A stretch of DNA of 64,000 nt from Rhizophagus irregularis (Eukaryota; Glomeromycota; Glomeromycetes; Glomerales; Glomeraceae). The stretch is from contig NC_089434.1 in the NCBI RefSeq assembly GCF_026210795.1, positions 744,001 to 808,000 on the forward strand. Direction: 5' to 3'. The notes beneath the pieces were generated by a model. The model was not told the origin of the DNA and ran no database searches. It saw nothing but the letters and a program-made list of their open reading frames with translations. Below are positions 24,960 to 35,315 of the stretch, piece after piece. The position numbers and the translations under genes are program-made. The number at the start of each line of letters is the position of its first letter. Positions within the stretch are counted from its first letter, which is position 1.

Positions 24960-26110
24960 TACACCCACTTCTGTTTTTAACGACTATTATATGTTTCGTA
25001 TGGTTTAATCATATTGTCGTTTAGTTTTTCCTTTCTAGATTTGATTGCTCTACTCTTTTTATTTTCAATATATATCCAACACTCTTTCACTACTACTATC
25101 TTCATTGATTTTAATACTTCTTTCACATCCCTTACATTTGGTGAATTATTAATACTATTTGGTATCATATGTAATCCTATATTTGCTCCTTGGCTTTTTC
25201 TTATCGATACAAAATAATGGGGGTCTTCGCAAAAAACGTGATTGAGATTGAGATTGAAATTTAATATGGAATTTCAATCATACTAACATATTAAGATTGA
25301 AAATTCTATATGAAATCTCAATCTCAATCTCAATCAAGTTTTTTGTGAAGACCCCCAATGTATTATAATTCTCATTCCACGTTATAATCTCATTTTTATT
25401 AATTTTAACATCTTCATTAAAAATCTATATTCTATTACTTTTGTTCTTTCTCTCTCTTTTTAAAATTATTATCACCCATAATAAATACCATTTTGGTTGT
25501 ACCCCTGAAGAATTACATTCATTTTCTACGCAAATATGTTTCCATTTCATAAGCTTCATTCTATTGGCTTCTAATAGCTGTTCCAAAAATAATATTCCTT
25601 TATTTTTTAATAAATTCGTCGCTTTCATAATTCTTTATCATTTAAAATACTTCTAATTTCCGTCAAACCTCCTTGTATTTTATGGTGCCTTTTTAAATTT
25701 AACGAGTCATGATCACATAACTTAATGTTTTCTGTCTCATAAATTGATCGTATCTCCAATAAAACTAGTTTATTTTTCGTTATAATTTTATAATTTTACC
25801 ATTATCTTCAATATAAACTGCGATCCAAGCAATTGTCTTATTTGTATATTAAATAATTTTTTCATCACCTTATTACTATTTGCTTGACAAAGTAATTTTT
25901 TACATAATATTTCTAGTTGTAAATCATAGATAATATTTTCAAACCCATTAGATTTTTATCATATAATATAAAATTTGGAGTACTTTTAAACATTACAATC
26001 ATGCTTTATAATCTGATTCACCGAGACCATAAATTTTCACATTCTTACTTTGTTAAAACTACTCTCATCAGTTCTAGGAATTAATAAGCATTTATCATTA
26101 ATTTGCATCC
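24960..26110 (-). pseudogene. Decayed LINE-like coding remnant (minus strand)
   Basis: Reading the minus strand gives peptide runs in consistent order but changing frame: FENIIYDLQLEILCKKLL (about 25950-25900), CDHDSLNLKRHHKIQGGLTE (about 25715-25655), LLKNKGILFLEQLLEANRMK (about 25610-25555) and a later Lys-rich run at 25168-24977. Basic, helical repeats of this kind follow the reverse transcriptase domain in glomeromycete non-LTR elements as I recall them. No catalytic motif survives here, so the identity is tentative. Confidence 0.35.
25219..25356. mobile_element. 138-bp palindromic MITE, GGGGGTCTTC ends
   Basis: Two arms of about 44 bp are near-perfect inverted copies and begin gggggtcttc. 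They contain gattgagattgagatt, leaving only a short loop. Flanks read aat on both sides, perhaps a 3-bp target duplication. The whole element would fold into a single hairpin. Confidence 0.7.
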
Positions 26111-26329
26111 TTTGTTAGCTATAGTTTGTGTATTATTAACATAAAAGTGACAAAATTACGCCATTGCATAATAAATAACGTGACAAATATTGTTTAACGC
26201 GACTGATAATTTATATGAATCTACTGTAATTTTAATGATCAAGGAATGAGACAGCACATTTTAATATTCTGACTAATAATCAATGAGTCAATGAGTATCA
26301 TAGTTATTTTTTAATATTTAAATACCTCA

Positions 26330-26950
26330 TGAAGCAAAAAAAAAAAAAATTTACCCTTTCTTTTTTCCCTCTTTTTTCTCCTATTGTATTTCGTCAAGTA
26401 TGGCAAAGGTAAGGTACAACCAACTCTCCACGTATTCTACATATTAAAGCATACTTGAACGAATATAAAATTTGAAATTGGGTAGAGAAACCTGTGTTTA
26501 AACCTTGGTCCTTAGTCCCATAGTTCAAAATATTTATATATGATTATATGGGTAAAATGGGAAAGTTTATTTTAAGAATAATTTCTTTCTCATTTTATTG
26601 TCATGTTGCATAGGTAAAGGATTTAGAGGGTATAATACGTAACAGAAAAGGCACAGATCAGAAAGTCTCTACTCAATTTTTTCTTAATAAACCATTATTT
26701 TATTATTTAATATTTTGTAGCTTATCATCCATTAAGGGCAGTGACATATATTAGCTAATATTATTTTACACTTTCAGGTAAGATATTGCAACCAATCATT
26801 TTCTTTATAAATTTTATTGGCTATTATATGTCACTGCCCTTAAATTATAAACTGGTTGTAGCAGGTAAGCCTGAACGAAGCTTGTCACCTCTACGTGGTG
26901 TTCAGGAGAAACAGTTTATAGGTTAACTATATCTGGCCAAGAGCAAGCAT
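26330..26950 (-). repeat. Right arm of long inverted repeat
   Basis: Inverted counterpart of 23100-23830. The outer end reads ctggccaagagcaagca. A smaller element (26736-26840) is inserted in this arm and absent from the left arm, so that insertion came later. Confidence 0.65.
26736..26840. mobile_element. 105-bp MITE flanked by TTAA
   Basis: Arms gggcagtgacatata and its inverse end at 26736 and 26840, and TTAA stands directly outside both ends. A TTAA target would suggest piggyBac, though a PIF/Harbinger-type 3-bp site within TTAA is also possible. It has no coding sequence. Confidence 0.6.
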
Positions 26951-27429
26951 TTATAATTATGTGTTTTAATTGTTTATAACATACTAAATCGTAAAATTTG
27001 CCTTTAAATGTGTGATATAACTAATCTTTTATTGGATAAACAAAGTTACAGATAAGTTACACGTATAAAAGTAGACTGTTTCTCGAAAAATCCATAATCA
27101 ACGATCGATCAGAAATTGAAAGAAAAATAGAAAATCGTTATGATTTTGTATTTCTAGGGATTTTTTTCGATAAAAATGACAAAAAAAATAATTACGAAGC
27201 TTATACTATAAAATTTCTTGGATGCCAGAATTTCTTCTAAAGATAGGTGACGTGAATTAGAGTAATTTGTGTGGTGGTGTGATTTGGCGAACGATCTTTG
27301 TTTTTGGAATGACCGGATCGGGATCACATGGTTATAAATGTTGACGTCACAAACTGATGATATTCGTTTTCTATTTATTAAATATTTTTAGATAATAAGA
27401 AATTAGTATCTATTATTTGTGTTTTATAG

Positions 27430-27825
27430 ATGATGATATAATAATCCAAGTCTTCATTCAGAAGAACAAGAAGAATTCGAATCTTAATGGTTTGTTTTAT
27501 TTTATAAATAATGTTTATAATAGCTAGTGGTACTTTTTTTTTATTAACTAATGCATCTGTTTTTTCTTTAGAGGGATTTTAAATTATTTTAAAATTAGAT
27601 CAAAAGCAATATTAATATTTATTTTATTTAGAAAGTGTATTATTTAAACTACTAAGAGTAAAAGAAATCCTTAGTTTGTAATTTAAATAATTCTTTTATG
27701 TTATATAAATTATGGTTTTATATTATTTGTGTATTTTAAATTTAATTTTATTGACATTTAAATAAAATCGTTTACATTATATAAATTTGGATTTAGGTAT
27801 TTTTGTATAATACACAACAAATATA
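27430..27825 (+). pseudogene. Orphan kinase 3' end B
   Basis: Duplicate of the module at 20100-20560. A ttatag acceptor precedes a tail exon with a 4-base loss that shifts frame (AATCCAAGTCTTCATTCAGA still visible). Then come a donor-like gtttgt, an acceptor, agggatttt, and the UTR stem ACTAAGA (27651-27657) with CTTAGT (27670-27675). Similarity to copy A continues to about 27825 (ttggatttaggtatttt). No kinase domain lies upstream. Confidence 0.6.
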
Positions 27826-29988
27826 CAGTAGCATAATAAATTCAATTATAACTTTAGCTAATTAGTATGTTTTACACGTATAGTAAAATTAATTTTTGAA
27901 AAAGAATTAATTTTTACAATTTTTCTTTGAATTAAATTATGCAAAATTTATTGCTACTTTCTTTTGGTTTTCTCACTTTCTTTATTGTAACCTGATCAGA
28001 CGTGTACCAGTAAAACTGTTTGCACATACGATCGTTCACAATAATATCACGTAATTGAATGTAATTTCAGCCAGCATTATGATGGTTTCATTAGGGCTAA
28101 AATGCACATGATAAATTGACAGAAAACTGAAATATTTTTGTCCAATTAATGACTAAAATTTTTATATTTGTACAGAGTGGATATGATTTGTTCGTTAAAT
28201 TGTGTTCAATTACTGTATAAAGGATTATTAAAAGGACGTAATAAAATTAACTCTTCAATGATATAAAGTAAATAAAATGGAAGTAACCATCGTTACGACA
28301 GTGTTGCGACTTATTTATTATAAATTCATTAAATTAGTATTATATTTGTAGGAAATCAAAAATTTTATATTATCGAAAAAAGTTAAACTATTTATTTAAT
28401 GAATAACGAAGTTATAACAACAATAATAAAAGAACCTTGCTCTTCTACCCACTTTTCCCGTCAGAAATCTTATTCTGACAACTTTTCTTGTAAAAATAAA
28501 TATTCCTTCGTTTCTGATCTTCAACCTGCTTCCCTATTTAGTAATATTTTGAATATAATTCCCATACCCAAATCTAAAAATAAATACGAACACAAGAATT
28601 ATGTAATACTAAACACTACATAGTCAAGTTTATACTCGTGATCCGGGAGTCGAGTCATACACGTCATAATATCAAATATAAAATTTATACACCTAAACTA
28701 AATATGTTACTGCGCCTTACACTTAATAAATTCACTAGGTAAATTCTGGCATTACACTGCTTTAATTTAATGTTCAGGTTCTCTATCCCGCTGGAATAGC
28801 CCGCTATTGGTTCTCAGGTTTCATCAACCAAAGGTGGTATCGTCACGTAGTAGACGGTTTGGTTCATATAGTCGTTAGAATTACTTTTGGTTCTAGTTAT
28901 AGTTTCCTGGTAATTTGTACTGTGACCTAAATAAAAATAAAATCTGCTTTAATTTAATGCTAATTCATAATTTTTATAGAATAATTTCATTATTAATATC
29001 TAACATAAAAAAACAAATGGGGACAAAGTTTTTCCCATACATGACAATCCCTAGTTATTAAATAAAGATTGTATGTAACTAAATTATTTAAATGAGTATG
29101 AAATATAATAAATTATAAATAATATTTGTTTAATTTCATAAGGATGTTTTACAAAGTTTGAAAACATTATAATAACAGCATGATATAAATTTTTTACAGT
29201 TAATATTAATAAGTATGAATATTATATAAAAGAAGTATATTAAACATAATCAGCAGACTTGGCTAATATTGTGTTGTTAATATTGACACTAATTTTATTA
29301 AACAATCTTCGTTAAAACTAATTCAAAAACAAATTATTAAAAATGATAAATTAAAATTATTGTCACTTATTAGTTTGTAGAAATAAAATATTTCCATGAT
29401 ATTAGCTATTTAACCTTATTCCAAAAACTCAAAAAAAAAGCGCTACACAATTTAATTTATAAATATTATGATGTACAATTCTTTCGGGATGCCATTGATT
29501 TATTTTTTTTTTAAAAAAAAAAAATTAAAGATACAGTACAGGTAATGAAAGTAATGAAAATTCTTAATGAAAAACTTTCTTGCTACATATGGCTTTAGAT
29601 TTTATATAAACAAATAAATTGACTAATTTAGTTTATATTTTTTTTTATTCAATTTATTGATTATTAATGAAGTACTTTTTTTAAAGAAAAGATTTACTAC
29701 GGTGTACCGTTTGGATGAAAAGTGCCAAAATTTCGAAAAATTGATTTTTCGAATTTTTGAATTTGTTAGGTAATGGACTTGTAAATATGTTAGTGAGACA
29801 TTATAAGATTTTTTCTTTATTGACATTTTTATCATTTAAGTTTATTATCCAAACCAGTCTAATGTCCTATTTTTAAATATCTTATTTTAAATTTAAATGT
29901 AATTATTGATCAAATAATTCTGACATATCTTAGTATAAAAAGGAAAGTTATTAAATATTTAAACGAGTGGAAAAATAAATAAACTTAT
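27826..29988. other. Gene-free stretch with one unproven small frame
   Basis: A 74-codon frame at 28399-28623 (+) starts MNNEVITTIIKEP and has no recognisable motif, so coding is unproven. 28700-28920 is richer in GC than its surroundings but shows no family. A T-run/A-run palindrome lies near 29503-29525. Confidence 0.4.
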
Positions 29989-29996
29989 AAAAACCA

Positions 29997-30565
29997 TAGG
30001 GTTGGATTAATCCGGTCTGGTCTGGTCTGGTCCCAAAAAGACCGGTCTTTCAACCTGGACTGGACTGGACCGGAACCGGACCGATTTAAATTTAAGAAAT
30101 TTGTCCCTATGATTTCAAGCCTCTAAATTACACAACATTTTTTATTAAAACAGTTATAGAACGTTGCGAAACGTTTTTTAACTTGTAATTTAACAAATAA
30201 AAAAATGTTTCACAACGTTTTTTTATTAAAGCAGTTAAAGAACGTTGTGGAACGTTTTTTAATATGTAATTTAACAAATGAAAAAACGTTTCACAACGTT
30301 TTTTATTAAAACAGTCAAAGAGCGTTGCGAAACGTTTTTAACATGCAATTTAACAATAAAAAACGTTGGGGAAACGTTTTTTATTAAGCAATTTAATAAA
30401 ACAAAAATGGTTTCGCACGTTTTTTAATTATTTTAATGAGTCATTTTTATTGGATATTAATAATATGGATCGATCTCCGGTCCAGACCGGTCCTCAGATT
30501 TCGGACCGAAGACCGGTCCCAAGACCGACGCAGGACTGGTCTTTGCTAGGACCGATCCAACCCTA
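29997..30565. mobile_element. hAT-type MITE, 569 bp, exact 8-bp target duplication
   Basis: Begins tagggttggat and ends atccaacccta, flanked by identical aaaaacca at 29989-29996 and 30566-30573. An 8-bp duplication with YAGGG-type ends is diagnostic of hAT elements. Subterminal parts are rich in ccggtc/gaccgg words. There is no transposase, so it is non-autonomous. Confidence 0.85.
30131..30430 (+). repeat. 80-bp tandem repeat inside the hAT element
   Basis: Units start at about 30131, 30211 and 30292, plus a shorter partial one. Each carries cacaacgttttttatta, gaacgttgcgaaacg and taatttaaca. Period is 80-81 bp with good identity, so the expansion happened within the transposon. Confidence 0.8.
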
Positions 30566-30573
30566 AAAAACCA

Positions 30574-31240
30574 TATGAAATGTGAAATTTATATATTACT
30601 TGATTATTAAGATAGATAGTTATGTTATTTAAAGTAAGATTGAAAATGGAGCACAGCCTAAAAAAACTATCAAAAGCATTTGTTATGCACAATAATTAAT
30701 ATGATTTTTAAGTATTGACAGTTGCAAATATATTACAGTTTTACATTTAACAATCAAATAATAATTATCAAATAAGCATGAAAAAAATTTAAAATCTTTG
30801 TTTATATAGATAGAATATTCATAAATATAAAATCCAATAAATCTACTGTATATATACTATAATATTTTACATGAATAATAAAACTAAAAATAATAATTTA
30901 TAAAGCATAATGAAAGAAAAATAAAAGTAAAACTACAGTAACTTCAATACACAAACTAGTAATTTAAACTATTTGACTCTAACTTTCACATAAAAGAAAA
31001 CTTCATTCAATATTATATTCACTATCTTGACAAATTTCATTTAGTACTATTAAAAAAAAAATAGATTAGATAAATTAAAAAGGAAATATTAGTAAAATTA
31101 CAAATAAATAATAACTTACTCAATTCACTTAATTGAACAATCTAAGCATTCTGAAACTGTATATTATGTATTCATAGTATTTAAATGTTAACAAATGTAA
31201 ATAAAATAATTACAATAATGATAATTAAAAGAATACTTAC
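30574..31240. other. AT-rich stretch, probable 3' part of the minus-strand kinase
   Basis: On the minus strand, exon-like pieces follow the last certain exon: one near 31168-31136 and one near 31053-31010 encoding LNEICQDSEYNIE and a stop, each bordered by AG and GT. I could not join them in a single frame, so they are recorded but not included in the gene. Confidence 0.35.
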
Positions 31241-32971
31241 TTGGATTTTCTGATGTTGATTGAGCAGTATAATTAGCATCTAATAAAAATAAAATAATAT
31301 AAATAATGTAAAATGGATTATATGATAAAAAATTAAACTTATTTACCTGAACTGAATTGAAAAGATAATAAGTCTGAAGAATTTACTGGTTTTGGAAGAT
31401 TTTTGAAATTTAAAAGTCTACTTGTATAAAATGCTTGTGGGTGTGTTTGGAAGCTTTTGGATTTATCTTCATTTGGCCTGTTTTTGAATTTTTCTTTTCT
31501 AATTTTATCACATTCTTTTATTTGAAAATATATTTCACTATTTTGACTATTGTCACCATTTTCACTATCTTTAACATCTTCACTATCTTCACTATCTTTA
31601 CTATCTTCACTATTTTTAATATCTTTGATTTTATTATTCCATTTTGTTAATATCTGATACAATTCTTTAGTGGTTAGTCTCTTTTCTATTTCAGCATCCC
31701 AACATTTTACTATCAAATCTGTAAGTAACTTTGGAACATCATTAGAAATTGTTGGTCTAAGTCCTTTACATACTTTAATAGCTAAAAAACAATCATGAGG
31801 AATATCATTAAAAGGAATTTCTTCAGAAAGAAATTCATTCATTATTATTCCAAATGAGTAAATATCTGCTGCTTTTGTATATTGGTATCCGCGTAAAACT
31901 TCTGGTGCCATATATGGTAATACTCCATAAATTCCTTCTTTTTTAACTAATTGCTTTATATTTGCTGGTTGACACATACCTAAATCACTTATAAATGGAT
32001 AACCACCAGAACCATATAATATATTGCCTGAATGAAAATCTTTGTGAACTTTTTCAGCATTATGAATATCTAAAAGTCCTCTTGCAATTTGTTGTAATTT
32101 ATCAATTTTTGATTGATAATTGATATAATTTATAGATTTATTTAAATAATTTCTCAGATTTCCAATTTCACAATAATATAAAACCATCATATACTCTTTA
32201 TTATTTGGATCTTGAGTAATTCCAAAACATTGAACAATGTCAGTAAGATAAATCTGAAGATGAGATTTAATCTAATTATCATCAAAAAAAAAAAATTTAT
32301 TAATAAATAAATGCAAATAACAATCTTTACATATAAGACAGAGTAAGTTTAAATTACCTCATTAAAAAAATCTGAACATATATTGAAAGAATTATTCAAA
32401 CTTTTCAATGCATATTTATTAAACTTGTATCTATACCACTTTTGATTTTCAATATCCCAATATCCAATATTTCCTTCAGGCCATTCTGCTGAATAAATCT
32501 TACCAAAACCACCTTCTGCAATATAAGTGACATTTTGAAATTTTTCAAAAGGTAACCATTCAAGACATGTTTTATAATGTACAGCATTAAGTTGTGATTG
32601 TTGTATAAATTCATCAATATCTTTATTTCCACTAGTCCAATTTTTAAAATTATCCTTAAATCTTTTAGCATTACAAGATTGACACCAATATTCTCCCGTG
32701 CCAGGTTCTTTACATTCTCCACATATTCCATATGCTTGTCTTCTTTTTTCTAAATCTTCTATATAAACTATTCTTTCAAATACATTTTCTAATTCAATAG
32801 TTGAATCAATAGTAGAAATTGTAACACGTTTCTTTTAATAGACAAAAAATTATTAATATTTTTAACTACAAAAATTCAATAAATAGTAATTATAATTATT
32901 AAAAATATTAAATTGCTATTAACCTGATATTTACTATCATACTCCCATAAATCTTTTGGCTTTTCATTCAT
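31241..32971 (-). CDS. Zinc-ribbon TKL-type protein kinase with acidic SED tail
   Basis: Minus-strand exons are 32971-32924, 32831-32358, 32271-31347 and 31279-31241; further tail exons are uncertain. The start reads MNEKPKDLWEYDSKY. Cysteines appear as GICGECK and YWCQSC, then the conserved NFKNWTSGN. The glycine loop is AEGGFGKIY and the ATP lysine lies in YALKSLN. The catalytic loop reads VHKDFHSGN, so the HRD arginine is lysine while the catalytic Asp and Asn remain. DLG replaces DFG, and APE is intact. After the kinase domain there is a run of S/E/D repeats (about 31630-31540) and a conserved FYTSRLLNF-like box. It is more diverged from the other kinases here and has an extra 5' exon. 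HRD-to-HKD suggests altered regulation, but a dead kinase is not implied. Confidence 0.82.
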
Positions 32972-35315
32972 ATTAATTAATTTTAGTTGTGGATTATAAT
33001 TTTAATTTTAGTTATATAAATAAATAACTAATAAATTTCAGAATTATTAAAAGTAAAAGAAAAAAAAATTATGAACGAAATTCAATATATTGCGCACCTT
33101 TATTTGTATTACCTTTGTATTACTATTTACAGCATTTGTACAACTATTTTATACAAACACAAACATTACTATTTTTGTGACAAAGAAAATTCGTATGAAC
33201 GGTATGATCACCATAAAAAGAAAGAAAATAAATCTAACCCGAAATGGGGAAATGATGGTTACATGAGGAGTAAAGGACCAATGCTTTTACGTTTTGTGAA
33301 GTTCAAGTAAAAATAATTTTACTTCGCATTTTCAGTATTATTTTTTCACTAATGTATATGTACAATTGTACATCATTGTAATTTTTTTTCAAAAATAATA
33401 AAATAATTTTGAAAATGTTATTATACAATTTTAAATTGGGTAAATTTAAAACAAAAAGAAGATCTATTTATGCTTTTTATTTTACAATATTTTATTTAAT
33501 TTTGTATCGACAGACGTATTTTTTGAATTGAGATCATAATAATCATATCTTCCATATTACCTTTGCACTAATCTTGATGAGACGTAAAAAAATTAAGAGC
33601 AAATAAAGTGTAAAAATTATGCTCAAATAGTAAATGGCTCTTATACTAACAAATTCATTTCTATAATAAAATATTAACAAATGTTTTTAAAAAAGACAAA
33701 AAACATCCTTCGACAATAAGATAACATTTTAGTTTAGTGAAATTAAGAAGAAACTCAACTCATTAACATTTGCAGGCAAGGAAGATTCGTGTAATAAATC
33801 AAAATAAAAATTTTAATTTGTTTATCTGAAAGATCGTCTTAAAATAAAAATTATTTCCTGAAATATTGATAAATAGTTAAATACTGCGAAAGTTTATTCA
33901 CAAAATCAAATGAATTAACTTATTCAAATAATTATTTCTTTTATACTTTTTGTTCATCTCTCCTGAAATAGGTGTTTATTTGGAGAATATTTTTTTTTTT
34001 TTGTATTTTAAATATTTTAAATGAAAAAATTATTATTGAAGACGAAATGATCAACCAGTTACTGCGATTTTGTAATAATTGATATACTGTTATTCCGGTT
34101 GTGCTTTTGCACATAATGCATTTTTCATAATATTGTTACCATATTATACTAATTACAAATAAAGGCGTTTAATAATAATAAAAAAAAGGAAAAAAAAATA
34201 TTTACTTTTTTTCCAATTAGTGAGAATTTTAATATAGTAATGGGCCAACGTATTGGTAATGGTAAAGCATACATATAACATGAAAGTTGAAATATTAAGA
34301 TTTTTATTTATTAAAAAAATTTAATTGTAAATAATCAAATATAATTAAACCAAATTTTCAATATAACAAAACTAGTTAATGATAATAAGATCCATAATTA
34401 AATTTTTCTTGATAAAAATATGTCCTTAAATTTAAAAAAACGTTTTAAAATCAAAAGCATTCCAATACTACACATATTGTATTATTACAGTTTAAACAAA
34501 TAATTCGAATAGTGATTGCGCACTTATCATTGACGTTTGTCGCAAATTTTAATATTTTATTTATTTTGCCATAAAAAATAATTAATTATTTATAAATTAC
34601 AATCAAATATCATTATTGTATAAACAATATCTCCTGGGAATTGTTTGTATAATAGGAAGAAATTTATTAAAATTGACGTAAAATTTTTAATATTTCAATT
34701 AAACTCTAATTTTTTTTTTTGTGGTTTCCTGTAGGGTTGTTGTTTCTTTCGATACTTTATTTAACAGAGAGGTGTTGCTGCTATTTGCACAATTCAATCC
34801 GTGGTAATTTTACAATTATTTATTAGCATTATATAATTTTTTTAGTCTTTTTTTTTCATCAAATTGTGAAAATTTATATTATTGTAACATAGAAGCAGGT
34901 TTCAAAATTTTCACTCTCAAAAGATACTCGTTCCGATGTCCCGTATTTGTTTCTTCAATCATAATATAATACTTTCAATACACAGAATCACGGATTGTTT
35001 AACTTAATCCCTTGTTTTTCGAAAGTCAAAATATGTACAATTTGATTGGTATAAATCATAAATCTCATGATAAAATAGTAATGACGTGCAAACGATACAA
35101 ACGATACAAACATCTTTTGAAAGTTGAAAATTACGAAATTATGTAGAAATCTTTATAATGACACGTAATACAACTATCAAGCTTATACACGATTAATTTA
35201 ATAGAGAGTTATAATAAAACTCCGTTCTGAAAAATTTTATCTTTTCAAATTTCTTAGTTATTTTTTTTAAAACTAATAATTATAAAAATATTTTAATGGA
35301 AAAAAAAATAAAATT
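32972..35315. other. Gene-free stretch with one unproven small frame
   Basis: A 79-codon frame (33071-33310, +) has an N-terminal hydrophobic part rich in Tyr and Leu and a Lys-rich end. No family, splice partner or paralogue in this window supports it. The rest is AT-rich without recognisable repeats. Confidence 0.4.

Larger units (their letters stand above)
23370..26300. mobile_element. Interior of the long-inverted-repeat element
   Basis: Between the conserved arm blocks lie decayed coding scraps on both strands (separate entries), a 138-bp palindromic MITE and a 20-bp tandem duplication near 23918-23955. No intact transposase was found, and no target duplication is visible at the outer ends. 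The element may be a large non-autonomous transposon or an old inverted segmental duplication. Confidence 0.4.

Noticed and set aside
31435-31650. Plus-strand Ile/Phe/Thr repeat frame
   Set aside because: It is the antisense of the kinase S/E/D repeat.
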